From NCBI RefSeq assembly GCF_000717055.1, contig NZ_JNXI01000022.1:62001-126000 (forward strand): a DNA stretch of 64,000 nt, written 5' to 3'. Positions 17,135 through 25,481 of this stretch are shown here, one piece after another. This DNA comes from Streptomyces iakyrus. Lineage in GTDB: Bacteria; Actinomycetota; Actinomycetes; Streptomycetales; Streptomycetaceae. Numbering within the stretch: the stretch's first letter is position 1; each line of letters begins with the position of its first letter. A program made the translations under genes and the position numbers. Under the pieces are notes generated by a model. It worked only from the letters and a program-made list of their open reading frames with translations. It had not been told where the DNA came from and ran no database searches.

Positions 17135-17632
17135 ATGCCCGAGCTCCCAGCACCGCACATCCGCACCGCCCGGCCCGACGACGACGGCGAGCTGGCCCTG
17201 CTCGACCGGCTCGCCTGGTCGCACCTGCACGCGGTGACGCCCGAGCCCCAGCCGCCCTACGCTCCCTTCTTCAGTGAGCGGCACACCCCCGAGAACTGCC
17301 TCGTCGCCGAACTCGACGGCCGTCTCGCGGGCTATGTCCACCTCGGTTTCCCCACCCCGCTCGACTCGAACCGGCACGTCCACCAGATCCAGGGCCTCGC
17401 TGTCGCCGAGGAGGCGCGCGGCCGCGGGGTCGGCCGGGCGCTGGTCCGGGCCGCCGTCGACGCGTCCCGCCGGCGCGGCGCCCGCCGCATCACCCTGCGG
17501 GTCCTCGGGCACAACACCGCGGCCCGGGCGCTCTACGAGGCCGAGGGGTTCGTGGTCGAGGGCGTCCTGCCCGAGGAGTTCCTGCTGGACGGGGCGTACG
17601 TCGACGACGTGTTCATGGGGCGCTTCCTGTGA
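17135..17632 (+). CDS. GNAT-family N-acetyltransferase
   Basis: 165 residues from ATG 17135; AGGGTGA just upstream serves as ribosome site, so the in-frame GTG at 17126 is disfavoured. The acetyl-CoA pyrophosphate loop is VAEEARGRGVGRALVRAAV (motif A), with VHQIQGLAV as the preceding strand and RVLGHNTAARALYEAEGFVVEGVLPEEF as motif B. Substrate unknown; both small molecules and protein N-termini are possible. It is convergent with the MarP-like gene, with 7 nt between stops. Confidence 0.93.
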   Translation: MPELPAPHIRTARPDDDGELALLDRLAWSHLHAVTPEPQPPYAPFFSERHTPENCLVAELDGRLAGYVHLGFPTPLDSNRHVHQIQGLAVAEEARGRGVGRALVRAAVDASRRRGARRITLRVLGHNTAARALYEAEGFVVEGVLPEEFLLDGAYVDDVFMGRFL

Positions 17633-17639
17633 GCCGGAG

Positions 17640-18824
17640 CTACGACGCGGCCGGCTCGCCCGTGTCCACCGGGGCCGTCGCGCCCGCGGCCTCGCGCGCG
17701 TCGGAGGCGACCTCGTCCGCCGTCAGGACGTAGCCCGTCTCGGCGTCCGTGGTGGAGCGGGCGAAGACCACGCCGAACACCCGGCCGTCCGTGGTGAGCA
17801 GCGGGCCGCCGGAGTTGCCCGGGCGGACGGTGGAGCGGATCGAGTAGATCTCCCGGGTGGCCGTCCCGTCGTTGTAGATGTTCTGGCCCGTCGCCCGCAC
17901 CCGGTTCGCGACCGTGGCCGCCTGGAGGTTCAGGTCGCCGTCCTCCGGATAGCCCGCGACCACCGCCGAGTCGCCCCGCCCGGCGTCGTCGTCGAAGCGC
18001 AGCACGGGCGCCTTCAGACCCGGCACGTACAGCACGGCCACGTCCTTCTGCGGGTCGAAGAGCACCACCCGCGCCTCGTACGTCCGCCCGACCCCGCCGA
18101 TCTGCACGGTCGGCTCGTCGATGCCCGCCACCACGTGGGCGTTGGTCATCACGCGCTCGCGCGCGTAGACGAACCCGCTGCCCTCACGGCCCTGCGTGCC
18201 CGCCACGCCCTCGACCTTCACCGTGCTCCGCTTGGCGGCGTCGGTCGCGGCGGCCGTGACACTGTCGCCGGTGGGCTCGGCGACCTCGGCCGTCGACTCG
18301 TTCTCGAAGGGGTTGAAGACCTGCGGGAAGCCCGCCTGCGTCAAGGCGGACGTGGCCCCCGAGAACCAGGCCGGTGTCGTGTCCGGCATCGTCCGCTGCA
18401 CGGCGCCGAGCAGGCGTGAGTCCCGGATGGCCGAGGTGACCAGCGGCGACGAGGACGCGCCCAGGACGCTCGCGGCCACCCACGCCACGATCAGCACCGC
18501 CACCGCGTTGGCCACCGCCCCGCCGATCCCGTCCGCAACTCTGAGCGGCCCCCGGTCCAGCTCCCGCCGCAGCCGCAGCGCGAGGCGCCCCGCCAGCTCG
18601 TGCCCCACGACCGCCGGGAGCAGCACCGTGAACACCGCCGCCAGCGTCGCCCGCGTCGTCCCCGGCTCCACCAGGTCCATCACCCACGGCAGGACCCACA
18701 CGCCGACGACCGCACCGCCCACGAAGCCCGCCAGCGACACACAGCCGGCCACCAGCCCGCGCCGGTACCCGGACGCCGCGTAGGCCAGAACGACCAGCAA
18801 CAGCAGGATGTCGAGCAGGTCCAC
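17640..18824 (-). CDS. MarP-like membrane serine protease (CvpA domain plus trypsin-like domain)
   Basis: 394 residues from GTG 18824. The N-terminal CvpA-like part has four hydrophobic helices (about 4-20, 24-50, 60-80, 100-123). After a linker comes a periplasm-facing trypsin-like domain with triad His230 (TNAHVVAG), Asp261 (KDVAVLYV) and Ser338 (PGNSGGPLL). This matches the length and triad spacing of mycobacterial MarP, which is needed for acid and oxidative stress survival and cleaves the peptidoglycan hydrolase RipA. A PGRP-type amidase gene lies just upstream on the other strand, so a cell-wall role is plausible here too. Confidence 0.93.
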   Translation of the reverse strand: MDLLDILLLLVVLAYAASGYRRGLVAGCVSLAGFVGGAVVGVWVLPWVMDLVEPGTTRATLAAVFTVLLPAVVGHELAGRLALRLRRELDRGPLRVADGIGGAVANAVAVLIVAWVAASVLGASSSPLVTSAIRDSRLLGAVQRTMPDTTPAWFSGATSALTQAGFPQVFNPFENESTAEVAEPTGDSVTAAATDAAKRSTVKVEGVAGTQGREGSGFVYARERVMTNAHVVAGIDEPTVQIGGVGRTYEARVVLFDPQKDVAVLYVPGLKAPVLRFDDDAGRGDSAVVAGYPEDGDLNLQAATVANRVRATGQNIYNDGTATREIYSIRSTVRPGNSGGPLLTTDGRVFGVVFARSTTDAETGYVLTADEVASDAREAAGATAPVDTGEPAAS

Positions 18825-19015
18825 GCACGCCGCCTTTCTCTCGGAACCCCTTAATACGCGGGGGGAGGGCCCGGTGATCAGTCACACGCGCACGCGATGA
18901 TCGGAACCGGCCACGCGGGCGTGCATCCGGAAAAACGTCGCGGACCGTGACGATGGTTCCACCGGGTGGCACATCACACATCGCGGACGGACGGGATCGG
19001 GCCGACAGTGGGACC

Positions 19016-19879
19016 ATGCGTGTCTTCCGAAGACGGCGGGGCACACGCAGGCACTCCGCCGACGGGACACCCGGCTCAGCCGGTCTGCCGCGCACGGCCC
19101 GGGTCCTCCTCGGCTGCCTGCCGGGCGTCGCCGCCGTCGTGGCGCTGGTCCTGTGCGCCCACGGCGTCGAGAACGCCGCCGAGACCGGCTCCCGCGCCGC
19201 CCCGCCCCGCTCCGAAGCCACGCCCTTCAGCGCCCCGCGTCCGCCCGTCGTGCCGAGGGCGCAGTGGCTGGGCGACGCCGCCCGCGCGCAGCCCCGCCCG
19301 CGCTACGACGACCGGGTCCTCGCCGTCTTCGTCCACCACACCGACTCGCCCAACGGCTACGACTGCGCCGACGCGCCCCGCATCATCCGGGACCTCTACA
19401 CCGGCCAGACCGGCACCCGCGACTGGGACGACATCGGCTACAACTTCGTCGTCGACCGCTGCGGCACCATCTACGAGGGCCGCGCCGGGGGCGTGGAGCG
19501 CGCCGTCACCGGCGCCCACACCCAGGGCTTCAACCACCGCACCTCGGGCATCGCCGCCCTCGGCACCTTCACCGAGGGCATGCCCGTCCCCCGGCCCATG
19601 CTCCGTGCGATCGCCGCGCTGTCCGCCTGGAAGCTGGGCCTGACCGGCACCGACCCGCGCGCGGACGTCCGCCTCGTCTCCAGCAACGGCCTGAGCCGGT
19701 ACGCGGCCGGCTCCACCGCCCGGCTGCCCGCCCTCGCCGGCCACAACGACGGCTACATGACCAGCTGCCCGGGCGCCGCCCTGCACGCCCGCCTGCCCGA
19801 GATCAGACAGCTCGCGGCCCGTCTCCAGGGCCGGCCGGACGGTCCACAGCGAGGCCACAGCGAACGCGCAGCGTCCTGA
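19016..19879 (+). CDS. Secreted or membrane-anchored PGRP/N-acetylmuramoyl-L-alanine amidase
   Basis: 287 residues from ATG 19016. An Arg-rich N-terminus and one hydrophobic helix (about 34-55, VLLGCLPGVAAVVALVLCAHGV) act as signal or anchor. The PGRP domain follows: RAQWLGDAA, VFVHHTDSPNGYDCADAPRIIRDLYTGQTGTRDWDDIGYNFVVDRCGTIYEGRAGG, GAHTQGFNHRTSGIAALGTF, and GHNDGYMTSCPG. The zinc-binding residues of Amidase_2 are visible (His in VHHTDS, a late His in AGHND, Cys in TSCPG). It cleaves the bond between muramic acid and the stem peptide. Confidence 0.93.
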   Translation: MRVFRRRRGTRRHSADGTPGSAGLPRTARVLLGCLPGVAAVVALVLCAHGVENAAETGSRAAPPRSEATPFSAPRPPVVPRAQWLGDAARAQPRPRYDDRVLAVFVHHTDSPNGYDCADAPRIIRDLYTGQTGTRDWDDIGYNFVVDRCGTIYEGRAGGVERAVTGAHTQGFNHRTSGIAALGTFTEGMPVPRPMLRAIAALSAWKLGLTGTDPRADVRLVSSNGLSRYAAGSTARLPALAGHNDGYMTSCPGAALHARLPEIRQLAARLQGRPDGPQRGHSERAAS

Positions 19880-19896
19880 AATCTGGGACCGCCTGA

Positions 19897-20415
19897 TCAG
19901 CCCCTGAAACGCTCCCACAGCCGGGGGTAGCGCTCGGCGAGCAGCGCCTCGTTCTCGAAGTCGAGCGGCGTGCCCTCCGGCTCCGGGGGCGCCGGCGCGA
20001 TCTCCAGATCGGGCGCGACCACCCCGGTGAGCTGCTCGTAGGCCTCGTCCGCCGCGTAGCCGAGCTCTTCGCCGTCGCCGTCGATCTCCTGGTCGAAGTC
20101 GTCCAGCAGACCGGCGAGCGCGTCCGGGTCGTGCACGGCGCCCTCGAACACCTCGCGCCCCTGGCCGATCAGCCAGCACCGGAAGAAGTCGAAGGCGTCG
20201 TCGCTCGCCCCGTCGAGCAGCACCCAGGCGGCGCCCCACAGGTCCCAGCGGTAGGCGCGGTTGTAGCGGGACTCGAAGTGCCGGGCGAAGTCCAGGACCG
20301 AGTCCGGGTCCAGCTGGGCGAGCCGGTCCACCAGCAGGTCGGCCTGCTCCTCCGGGTCGCCTTCGGCGGCCTCCCGGGCCTCGTCCACCAGCTCCCAGAA
20401 CTCCGTCTCGTCCAT
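19897..20415 (-). CDS. DUF4240 domain protein
   Basis: 172 residues from ATG 20415; GTG 20418 is immediately upstream and neither has a clear ribosome site. The N-terminal 120 residues MDETEFWELVDEAREAAEGDPEEQADLLVDRLAQLDPDSVLDF... RYNRAYRWDLWGAAWVLLDGASDDAFDFFRCWLIGQGREVF match the DUF4240 pattern found across actinobacteria. It is very acidic and helical. Function unknown, although the family often accompanies toxin or immunity loci elsewhere; nothing here supports that. Confidence 0.85.
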   Translation of the reverse strand: MDETEFWELVDEAREAAEGDPEEQADLLVDRLAQLDPDSVLDFARHFESRYNRAYRWDLWGAAWVLLDGASDDAFDFFRCWLIGQGREVFEGAVHDPDALAGLLDDFDQEIDGDGEELGYAADEAYEQLTGVVAPDLEIAPAPPEPEGTPLDFENEALLAERYPRLWERFRG

Positions 20416-20471
20416 CACGGGTCAAGCATCGGCCCTGGCGCACAGCGGCGCACCCGGAGTGCGCGGGATCG

Positions 20472-21458
20472 TTATGCGCCGCGCCCGGGCCGGTAGAGCC
20501 GGGCCAGCCGCTCCGCGTCGGCGGCGAACCGCTCGCGCAGACCCGCCGGCTCCAGCACCTCCGCCTCCGGGCCCAGCGCCGCCAGCTGGGTGTGCGCGAC
20601 CTCCTCGGACTCCACCGGCAGGTCCACCGTCACCCAGCCGCCCTCATCCGGGGCGCCCGCCTCCGCCAGGGCCTCCCGGGCGGTCAGCGCGTCCAGGGCG
20701 TACGGCAGTGCTCGCACGCCGCCGGGGGACAGCCGCACCACGACCCGGGTCTTCAGGATGGACCGGGCGAACTGCTCCGACCGCTCCTCCCAGAAGGCGG
20801 GCAGGTCGAAGTCCGGTTCCCGCTCGAAGCGCTCACCGTCCGCGTCCACCGCCGTGAACCGGTCGATGCGGTACACCCGGAAGGACCCGCCCCCGGCCAC
20901 CCGCGCACACAGGTACCAGACACCCGCCTTCAGCACGAGCCCGTACGGCTCCAGCTCCCGGACGACCTCGTCCTCCCCGCGCCGGTAGCGGGCGCCGATC
21001 CGCCGGTCGTCCCACACCGCGTCGGCGACGGCGGGCAGCAGGGCCGGCGTCTTCGGCTCCTTGAACCAGTTCGGCGCGTCCAGATGGAACCGCTGGGCGG
21101 CCGTCCTGGAAGCGTCCCTGAGGGACGGCAGCAGCGCCGCCGACACCTTCAGCCGGGCCGCCGAGGCCGCGTCCTCCAGGCCCATCTCCCGCAGCGCCCC
21201 CGGCACCCCGGACAGGAACAGCGCCTCGGCCTCACCGCGGTGCAGCCCGGTCAGCCGCGTCCGGTACCCGCCGACCAGCCGGTACCCGCCGGCCCGCCCC
21301 CGGTCCGCGTACACCGGCACGCCCGCCTCCGACAGCGCCTGGGCGTCCCGGGTGACCGTCCGCTCCGACACTTCCAGCTCCCGGGCGAGTTCGGCGGCGG
21401 TCATGGAGGGGCGGGACTGGAGGAGCAGCACCATCTTGATCAGCCGGGCAGCACGCAT
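20472..21458 (-). CDS. WYL-domain HTH transcriptional regulator
   Basis: 328 residues from ATG 21458 (GTG 21464 is possible). The N-terminal HTH_11 domain is RLIKMVLLLQSRPSMTAAELARELEVSERTVTRDAQALSEAGVPVYADRGRAGGYRL. The middle contains the WYL domain, read here as GVWYLCARVAGGGSFRVYRIDRF, followed by the WCX-type C-terminal extension. WYL proteins bind nucleic-acid ligands or other small molecules and control nearby or remote genes. It is next to aceE on the same strand but separated from it by the aceE terminator. Target unknown. Confidence 0.92.
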   Translation of the reverse strand: MRAARLIKMVLLLQSRPSMTAAELARELEVSERTVTRDAQALSEAGVPVYADRGRAGGYRLVGGYRTRLTGLHRGEAEALFLSGVPGALREMGLEDAASAARLKVSAALLPSLRDASRTAAQRFHLDAPNWFKEPKTPALLPAVADAVWDDRRIGARYRRGEDEVVRELEPYGLVLKAGVWYLCARVAGGGSFRVYRIDRFTAVDADGERFEREPDFDLPAFWEERSEQFARSILKTRVVVRLSPGGVRALPYALDALTAREALAEAGAPDEGGWVTVDLPVESEEVAHTQLAALGPEAEVLEPAGLRERFAADAERLARLYRPGRGA

Positions 21459-21471
21459 GGCCACATCATGC

Positions 21472-21501
21472 AGCAGGCCCCCGCCGGAGCGGGGGCCTGC
21501 T
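21472..21501 (-). terminator. aceE terminator
   Basis: Perfect 13-bp stem (21472-21484 with 21489-21501), loop CGGA, 11 nt beyond the aceE stop on the minus strand. It overlaps the leader of the WYL gene. Confidence 0.85.
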
Positions 21502-21512
21502 GGTCAGGGTCC

Positions 21513-24215
21513 TTACAGACCGTACTTCTCGCGCGCTTCCTTCACGGACGCCGCCTTGACCTCGCCGCGCCCGGCGAGCTGGGCCAGGGCCGCGACGACG
21601 ATCGACTCGGCGTCGACACCGAAGTGGCGGCGGGCCGCCTCACGGGTGTCCGACAGGCCGAAGCCGTCGGCGCCCAGCGAGGACCAGTCCTGCTCGACCC
21701 ACTGCGCGATCTGGTCCGGGACCTGGCGCATGTAGTCGGAGACCGCCAGCACCGGGCCCTCGGCACCCTGGAGCGCCTGCCGGACGAACGGCACCCGCTC
21801 CTCGCCGCGCAGCAGCGCCTCGTCCGCCTCCAGGGCGTCCCGGCGCAGCTCGCTCCAGGACGTCGCCGACCACACGTCGGCCGCCACGCCCCACTCCTCG
21901 GCGAGCAGCCGCTGCGCCTTGAGCGCCCAGTGGATGGCCGTGCCGGAGCCGAGCAGCTGGATGCGCGGGGCGTTCGCCGGGGGCGTGATACCCGCCGACT
22001 CCGCCGTGTTGAAGCGGTAGAGGCCCTTGACGATGCCCTCGTCGATGCCGTCGACGGACGGCTTCGCGGGCTGCGGCAGCGGCTCGTTGTAGACCGTCAG
22101 GTAGTAGAAGACGTTCTGGTCCTCACCCGGGGCGGCCTCGCCGTACATCCGGCGCAGACCTTCCTTGACGATCGTCGCGACCTCGTAGGCGAACGCCGGG
22201 TCGTACGACAGTGCCGCCGGGTTCGTCGCCGCGATCACGGGGGAGTGGCCGTCGGCGTGCTGCAGGCCCTCGCCCGTCAGCGTCGTGCGGCCGGCCGTGG
22301 CGCCGACGAGGAAGCCGCGGCCGAGCTGGTCGCCGAGCTGCCACATCTGGTCGGCCGTGCGCTGCCAGCCGAACATCGAGTAGAAGATGTAGAACGGGAT
22401 CATCGCCTCGCCGTGCGTCGCGTACGACGTCGAAGCGGCGATGAAGTCGGCCATCGAACCGGCCTCGGTGATCCCCTCGTTGAGGATCTGGCCGTTCTGG
22501 GCCTCCTTGTAGTACATCAGCTGGTCGCGGTCGACCGGCTCGTACGTCTGGCCCTTGGGCGAGTAGATGCCGAGCGACGGGAACAGCGACTCCATGCCGA
22601 AGGTGCGCGCCTCGTCCGGGACGATCGGCACCCAGCGCTTGCCCGTCTCCTTGTCGCGGACCAGGTCCTTCACCAGGCGGACGAACGCCATGGTGGTGGC
22701 CACGTTCTGCGAGCCGGAGCCCTTGTCGAAGGACGCGAACGCCTTGTCCGCCGGGGCGGGCAGCGGCGCGACCGGGTGGACGCGGCGGGCCGGGGCCGGA
22801 CCGCCGAGGGCGGCACGCCGCTCCTGGAGGTAGCGGACCTCGGGGGAGTCGGCGCCGGGGTGGCCGTAGGGAACCACGCCGTCGACGAAGTCGCTGTCCT
22901 TGATGGGCAGCTCCAGCAGGTCGCGCATGTTCTTGAACTCGTCCACCGAGAGCTTCTTCATCTGGTGGTTGGCGTTCTTCGACGCGAAGCCCTCGCCGAG
23001 GGTGTGGCCCTTGACCGTCTGGGCCAGGATCACGGTCGGCGCGCCCTTGTGCTCGACGGCCGCCTGGTACGCGGCGAAGACCTTGCGGGCCTCGTGACCA
23101 CCGCGCGAGAGGTGGAAGCACTCCAGGATCTTGTCGTCGCTCAGCAGCTTCGCCATCTCCACGAGCGCCGGGTCGCCGCCGAAGAAGTCCTGGCGGATGT
23201 AGGCCGCGTCGCGGGTCTGGTACGTCTGGATCTGCGCGTCGGGCACCTGGCGCAGGCGGCGTACGAGCGCGCCCGTGGTGTCGAGCCGGAACAGCTCGTC
23301 CCAGGCCGTGCCCCAGAGCGTCTTGACGACGTTCCAGCCGGCACCGCGGAACTGGGCCTCCAGCTCCTGCACGATCTTGAAGTTGGCGCGGACCGGGCCG
23401 TCGAGGCGCTGGAGGTTGCAGTTGATGACGAACGTGAGGTTGTCGAGCTCCTCACGGGCCGCCAGCGCGAGGGCCGCCGTCGACTCGGGCTCGTCCATCT
23501 CGCCGTCGCCGAGGAACGCCCACACGTGCGAGGCGGAGGTGTCCTTGATGCCGCGGTTGGCCAGGTAGCGGTTGAAGCGGGCCTGGTAGATCGCCGACAG
23601 CGGGCCGAGGCCCATGGAGACCGTCGGGAACTCCCACAGCCAGGGCAGCCGGCGCGGGTGCGGGTAGGAGGGCAGGCCGTTGCCGCCCGCCTCCCGGCGG
23701 AAGTTGTCGAGCTGCTCCTCGTTCAGCCGGCCGTCGAGGAACGCGCGGGCGTAGATGCCGGGGGAGGCGTGGCCCTGGATGTAGAGCTGGTCGCCGGAGC
23801 CGTCCTGCTCTTTGCCCTTGAAGAAGTGGTTGAAGCCCGTCTCGTACAGCCAGGCGGCGGAGGCGAAGGTGGCGATGTGGCCGCCCACGCCGTACTTGCT
23901 GCCCCGGGTCACCATCGCGGCCGCGTTCCAGCGGTTCCACGCGGTGATCCGCTGCTCCAACGCCTCGTCACCGGGCACGGCCGGCTCGGCGGAGGTCGGG
24001 ATGGAGTTGACGTAGTCGGTTTCGAGGAGCTTCGGCAGCGCGATGCCGGCGCCCTCGGCGCGCTCCAGCGTGCGGCGCATCAGGTATGCGGCACGGTGCG
24101 GCCCGGCAGCCTTGGTGACCGCGTCCAGGGAGGCCTGCCATTCGGCGGTCTCCTCCGGGTCCCGGTCGGGGAGCTGGTCGAGCTCGCTCGGCTGGATGGC
24201 GTTGGGGTCGGTCAT
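21513..24215 (-). CDS. aceE: Pyruvate dehydrogenase E1 component, homodimeric type
   Basis: 900 residues from ATG 24215 (MTDPNAIQPSELDQLPDRDPEETAEWQASLDAV). Thiamine-diphosphate enzyme that decarboxylates pyruvate and reductively acetylates the lipoyl groups of E2. The TPP-binding motif AFLGDGEMDEPESTAALALA (GDG...N region continuing to NCNLQRLDG) is intact, and the length equals that of E. coli AceE. Actinobacteria use this single-chain E1, with E2 and E3 encoded elsewhere; here the E2 and E3 genes lie 3-4 kb upstream on the same strand. A perfect palindrome in the promoter region (24335-24351) and a GntR gene at 24483 are candidate control elements. Confidence 0.97.
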   Translation of the reverse strand: MTDPNAIQPSELDQLPDRDPEETAEWQASLDAVTKAAGPHRAAYLMRRTLERAEGAGIALPKLLETDYVNSIPTSAEPAVPGDEALEQRITAWNRWNAAAMVTRGSKYGVGGHIATFASAAWLYETGFNHFFKGKEQDGSGDQLYIQGHASPGIYARAFLDGRLNEEQLDNFRREAGGNGLPSYPHPRRLPWLWEFPTVSMGLGPLSAIYQARFNRYLANRGIKDTSASHVWAFLGDGEMDEPESTAALALAAREELDNLTFVINCNLQRLDGPVRANFKIVQELEAQFRGAGWNVVKTLWGTAWDELFRLDTTGALVRRLRQVPDAQIQTYQTRDAAYIRQDFFGGDPALVEMAKLLSDDKILECFHLSRGGHEARKVFAAYQAAVEHKGAPTVILAQTVKGHTLGEGFASKNANHQMKKLSVDEFKNMRDLLELPIKDSDFVDGVVPYGHPGADSPEVRYLQERRAALGGPAPARRVHPVAPLPAPADKAFASFDKGSGSQNVATTMAFVRLVKDLVRDKETGKRWVPIVPDEARTFGMESLFPSLGIYSPKGQTYEPVDRDQLMYYKEAQNGQILNEGITEAGSMADFIAASTSYATHGEAMIPFYIFYSMFGWQRTADQMWQLGDQLGRGFLVGATAGRTTLTGEGLQHADGHSPVIAATNPAALSYDPAFAYEVATIVKEGLRRMYGEAAPGEDQNVFYYLTVYNEPLPQPAKPSVDGIDEGIVKGLYRFNTAESAGITPPANAPRIQLLGSGTAIHWALKAQRLLAEEWGVAADVWSATSWSELRRDALEADEALLRGEERVPFVRQALQGAEGPVLAVSDYMRQVPDQIAQWVEQDWSSLGADGFGLSDTREAARRHFGVDAESIVVAALAQLAGRGEVKAASVKEAREKYGL

Positions 24216-24334
24216 GTCGCCGCCTTCCTCAGTCGAAGGGGGTTCCCTCACGTAAGGGGATCGGGGGTGCCCTTTGTCTTTGGCAGGACAGGGCGTGAGG
24301 CTCTGGTGGAAGCCCGTCGGCGACTGTAACCCGC

Positions 24335-24351
24335 TGATCGATGATCGATCA
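24335..24351. promoter_or_regulatory. Perfect palindrome upstream of aceE
   Basis: TGATCGATGATCGATCA: two 8-bp arms around a central G, 120 nt upstream of the aceE ATG and 132 nt from the end of the GntR gene. It is AT-rich relative to its surroundings. This is the form of a dimeric-regulator operator, and the adjacent GntR-family gene is the obvious candidate ligand. Confidence 0.5.
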
Positions 24352-24482
24352 AAGGGTTGAGGGGCAAAACCTCTTGATCACGAGAAAGTAGGCACGGGGT
24401 GCCTTGGGCGGTGGCACGCGGTGACGGGTTGGTGAGCGGTTTTCGCAGGTCGGAGGCGTATGAGCGAGGGTGCGCTCGGGTG

Positions 24483-25106
24483 TCACGCCCGGGGCGCGCA
24501 GCCCAGCACATGGGCCTTCACGAGCTCGGCGATGCGCGGGTCGCGGCGCTTGAACGCGGCGACGAGCTCCTCGTGCTCCTCCGCGTACGACTGCTGCTGG
24601 GTGCCCAGCCAGCGGATCGACAGGGCCGTGAACACCTCGATGCCGAGGCCTTCCCAGGTGTGCAGCAGGACGGAATTGCCCGCGGCGCGCACGAGTTCGC
24701 GGTGGAAGGCGACGGTGTGGCGGACCTGGGCCGTGCCGTCGGAGACGCGGTCGGCCTCGTACAGAGCGCTGACGTGGGGCTCCAGAGCCGAGCAGTCCTC
24801 CGCGAGGCCCTGCGCGGCCAGCTCGGCGGCGATGGCCTCCAGACCGGCCCGGACCGGGTAGCTCTCCTCCAGGTCGGCGGCCGTCAGATTCCGCACGCGC
24901 ACGCCCTTGTTCGGAGCGGACTCGATCAGGCGCAGCGACTCCAGCTCGCGCAGGGCCTCACGGACCGGGGTCTGGCTGACCTCCAGCTCGGTGGCGATCC
25001 GGCGCTCGACGATCCGCTCGCCCGGCTGCCAGCGTCCGCTGATGATCCCCTCCAGGATGTGCTCGCGGATCTGCTCGCGGAGCGAGTGGATGACGGGCGC
25101 GGTCAT
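24483..25106 (-). CDS. GntR-family transcriptional regulator, FadR/FCD type
   Basis: 207 residues from ATG 25106. Winged HTH at residues about 8-72 (LREQIREHILEGIISGRWQPGERIVERRIATELEVSQTPVREALRELESLRLIES), then an all-helical FCD ligand-binding domain. Candidate metal or ligand residues are Asp/His positions in TAADLEESYPVRAGLEAIAAELAA and VRHTVAFHRELVRAAGN. FCD regulators typically sense organic acids such as pyruvate, lactate or gluconate; PdhR of E. coli, which represses aceEF, is of this type. The position next to aceE makes a PdhR-like role attractive, but this is inference. Confidence 0.92.
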   Translation of the reverse strand: MTAPVIHSLREQIREHILEGIISGRWQPGERIVERRIATELEVSQTPVREALRELESLRLIESAPNKGVRVRNLTAADLEESYPVRAGLEAIAAELAAQGLAEDCSALEPHVSALYEADRVSDGTAQVRHTVAFHRELVRAAGNSVLLHTWEGLGIEVFTALSIRWLGTQQQSYAEEHEELVAAFKRRDPRIAELVKAHVLGCAPRA

Positions 25107-25124
25107 GAGGGCTCCTCAGTCGGG

Positions 25125-25141
25125 ATTGACGTTTAGACAAT
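25125..25141. promoter_or_regulatory. Possible GntR autoregulatory half-palindrome
   Basis: ATTGACGTTTAGACAAT has ATTG/CAAT ends around a weakly symmetric core and lies 18 nt upstream of the gntR start. It is AT-rich in a GC-rich background. It does not match the palindrome at 24335-24351, so common regulation by one protein is not supported by sequence alone. Confidence 0.3.
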
Positions 25142-25220
25142 ACGGCCAGGACGCGTCGCCGGGTGAGCCGACGGGGGTGCTTTTGCGCAGGTGAGATCAG
25201 GCTTACACGGGGTGGGGTCT

Positions 25221-25411
25221 GAGGTGCCCAAAGAGCTCGGTGCGTGGGGTTGTCGGGCGGGTGCGGGTTGTGAGGGGCTCTTCGCGCAGTTCCCCGCGCC
25301 CCTGAGGTACGTGCAGCAGGCCCACCTCGGGGGCGCGGGGAACTGCGCGATCAGCACACGGCCACCCGCACCCGCCCGACGACAGATCCGACCGAGCTCT
25401 CAAGCGCCCCA
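25221..25411. repeat. Dispersed intergenic repeat, copy B: large inverted pair
   Basis: Two roughly 88-nt arms (25221-25308 and 25324-25411) are imperfect reverse complements. Each contains the family core GGGGCGCGGGGAACTGCGCG or its complement and the CGGGCGGGTGCGGG segment. The pair fills the space between the gntR promoter and the sucB terminator and would form a very long hairpin in RNA. Confidence 0.75.
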
Positions 25412-25415
25412 AAAA

Positions 25416-25456
25416 GCCGTGGCCCCGTCCGGAGAAGTTCCGGACGGGGCCACGGC
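25416..25456 (-). terminator. sucB intrinsic terminator
   Basis: Perfect 18-bp stem (25416-25433 with 25439-25456), 5-nt loop, followed on the minus strand by TTTTT (complement of 25411-25415). It begins 26 nt after the sucB stop. Confidence 0.9.
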
Positions 25457-25481
25457 CGCGGGCTCAAAACCCTGGTGTTGC

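Noticed and set aside
20592..24329. A 1245-codon open frame on the plus strand opposite aceE
   Set aside because: It is the antisense of aceE and the WYL gene, has Arg/Val/Gly-rich composition with no family motif, and arises from the GC-rich third positions.
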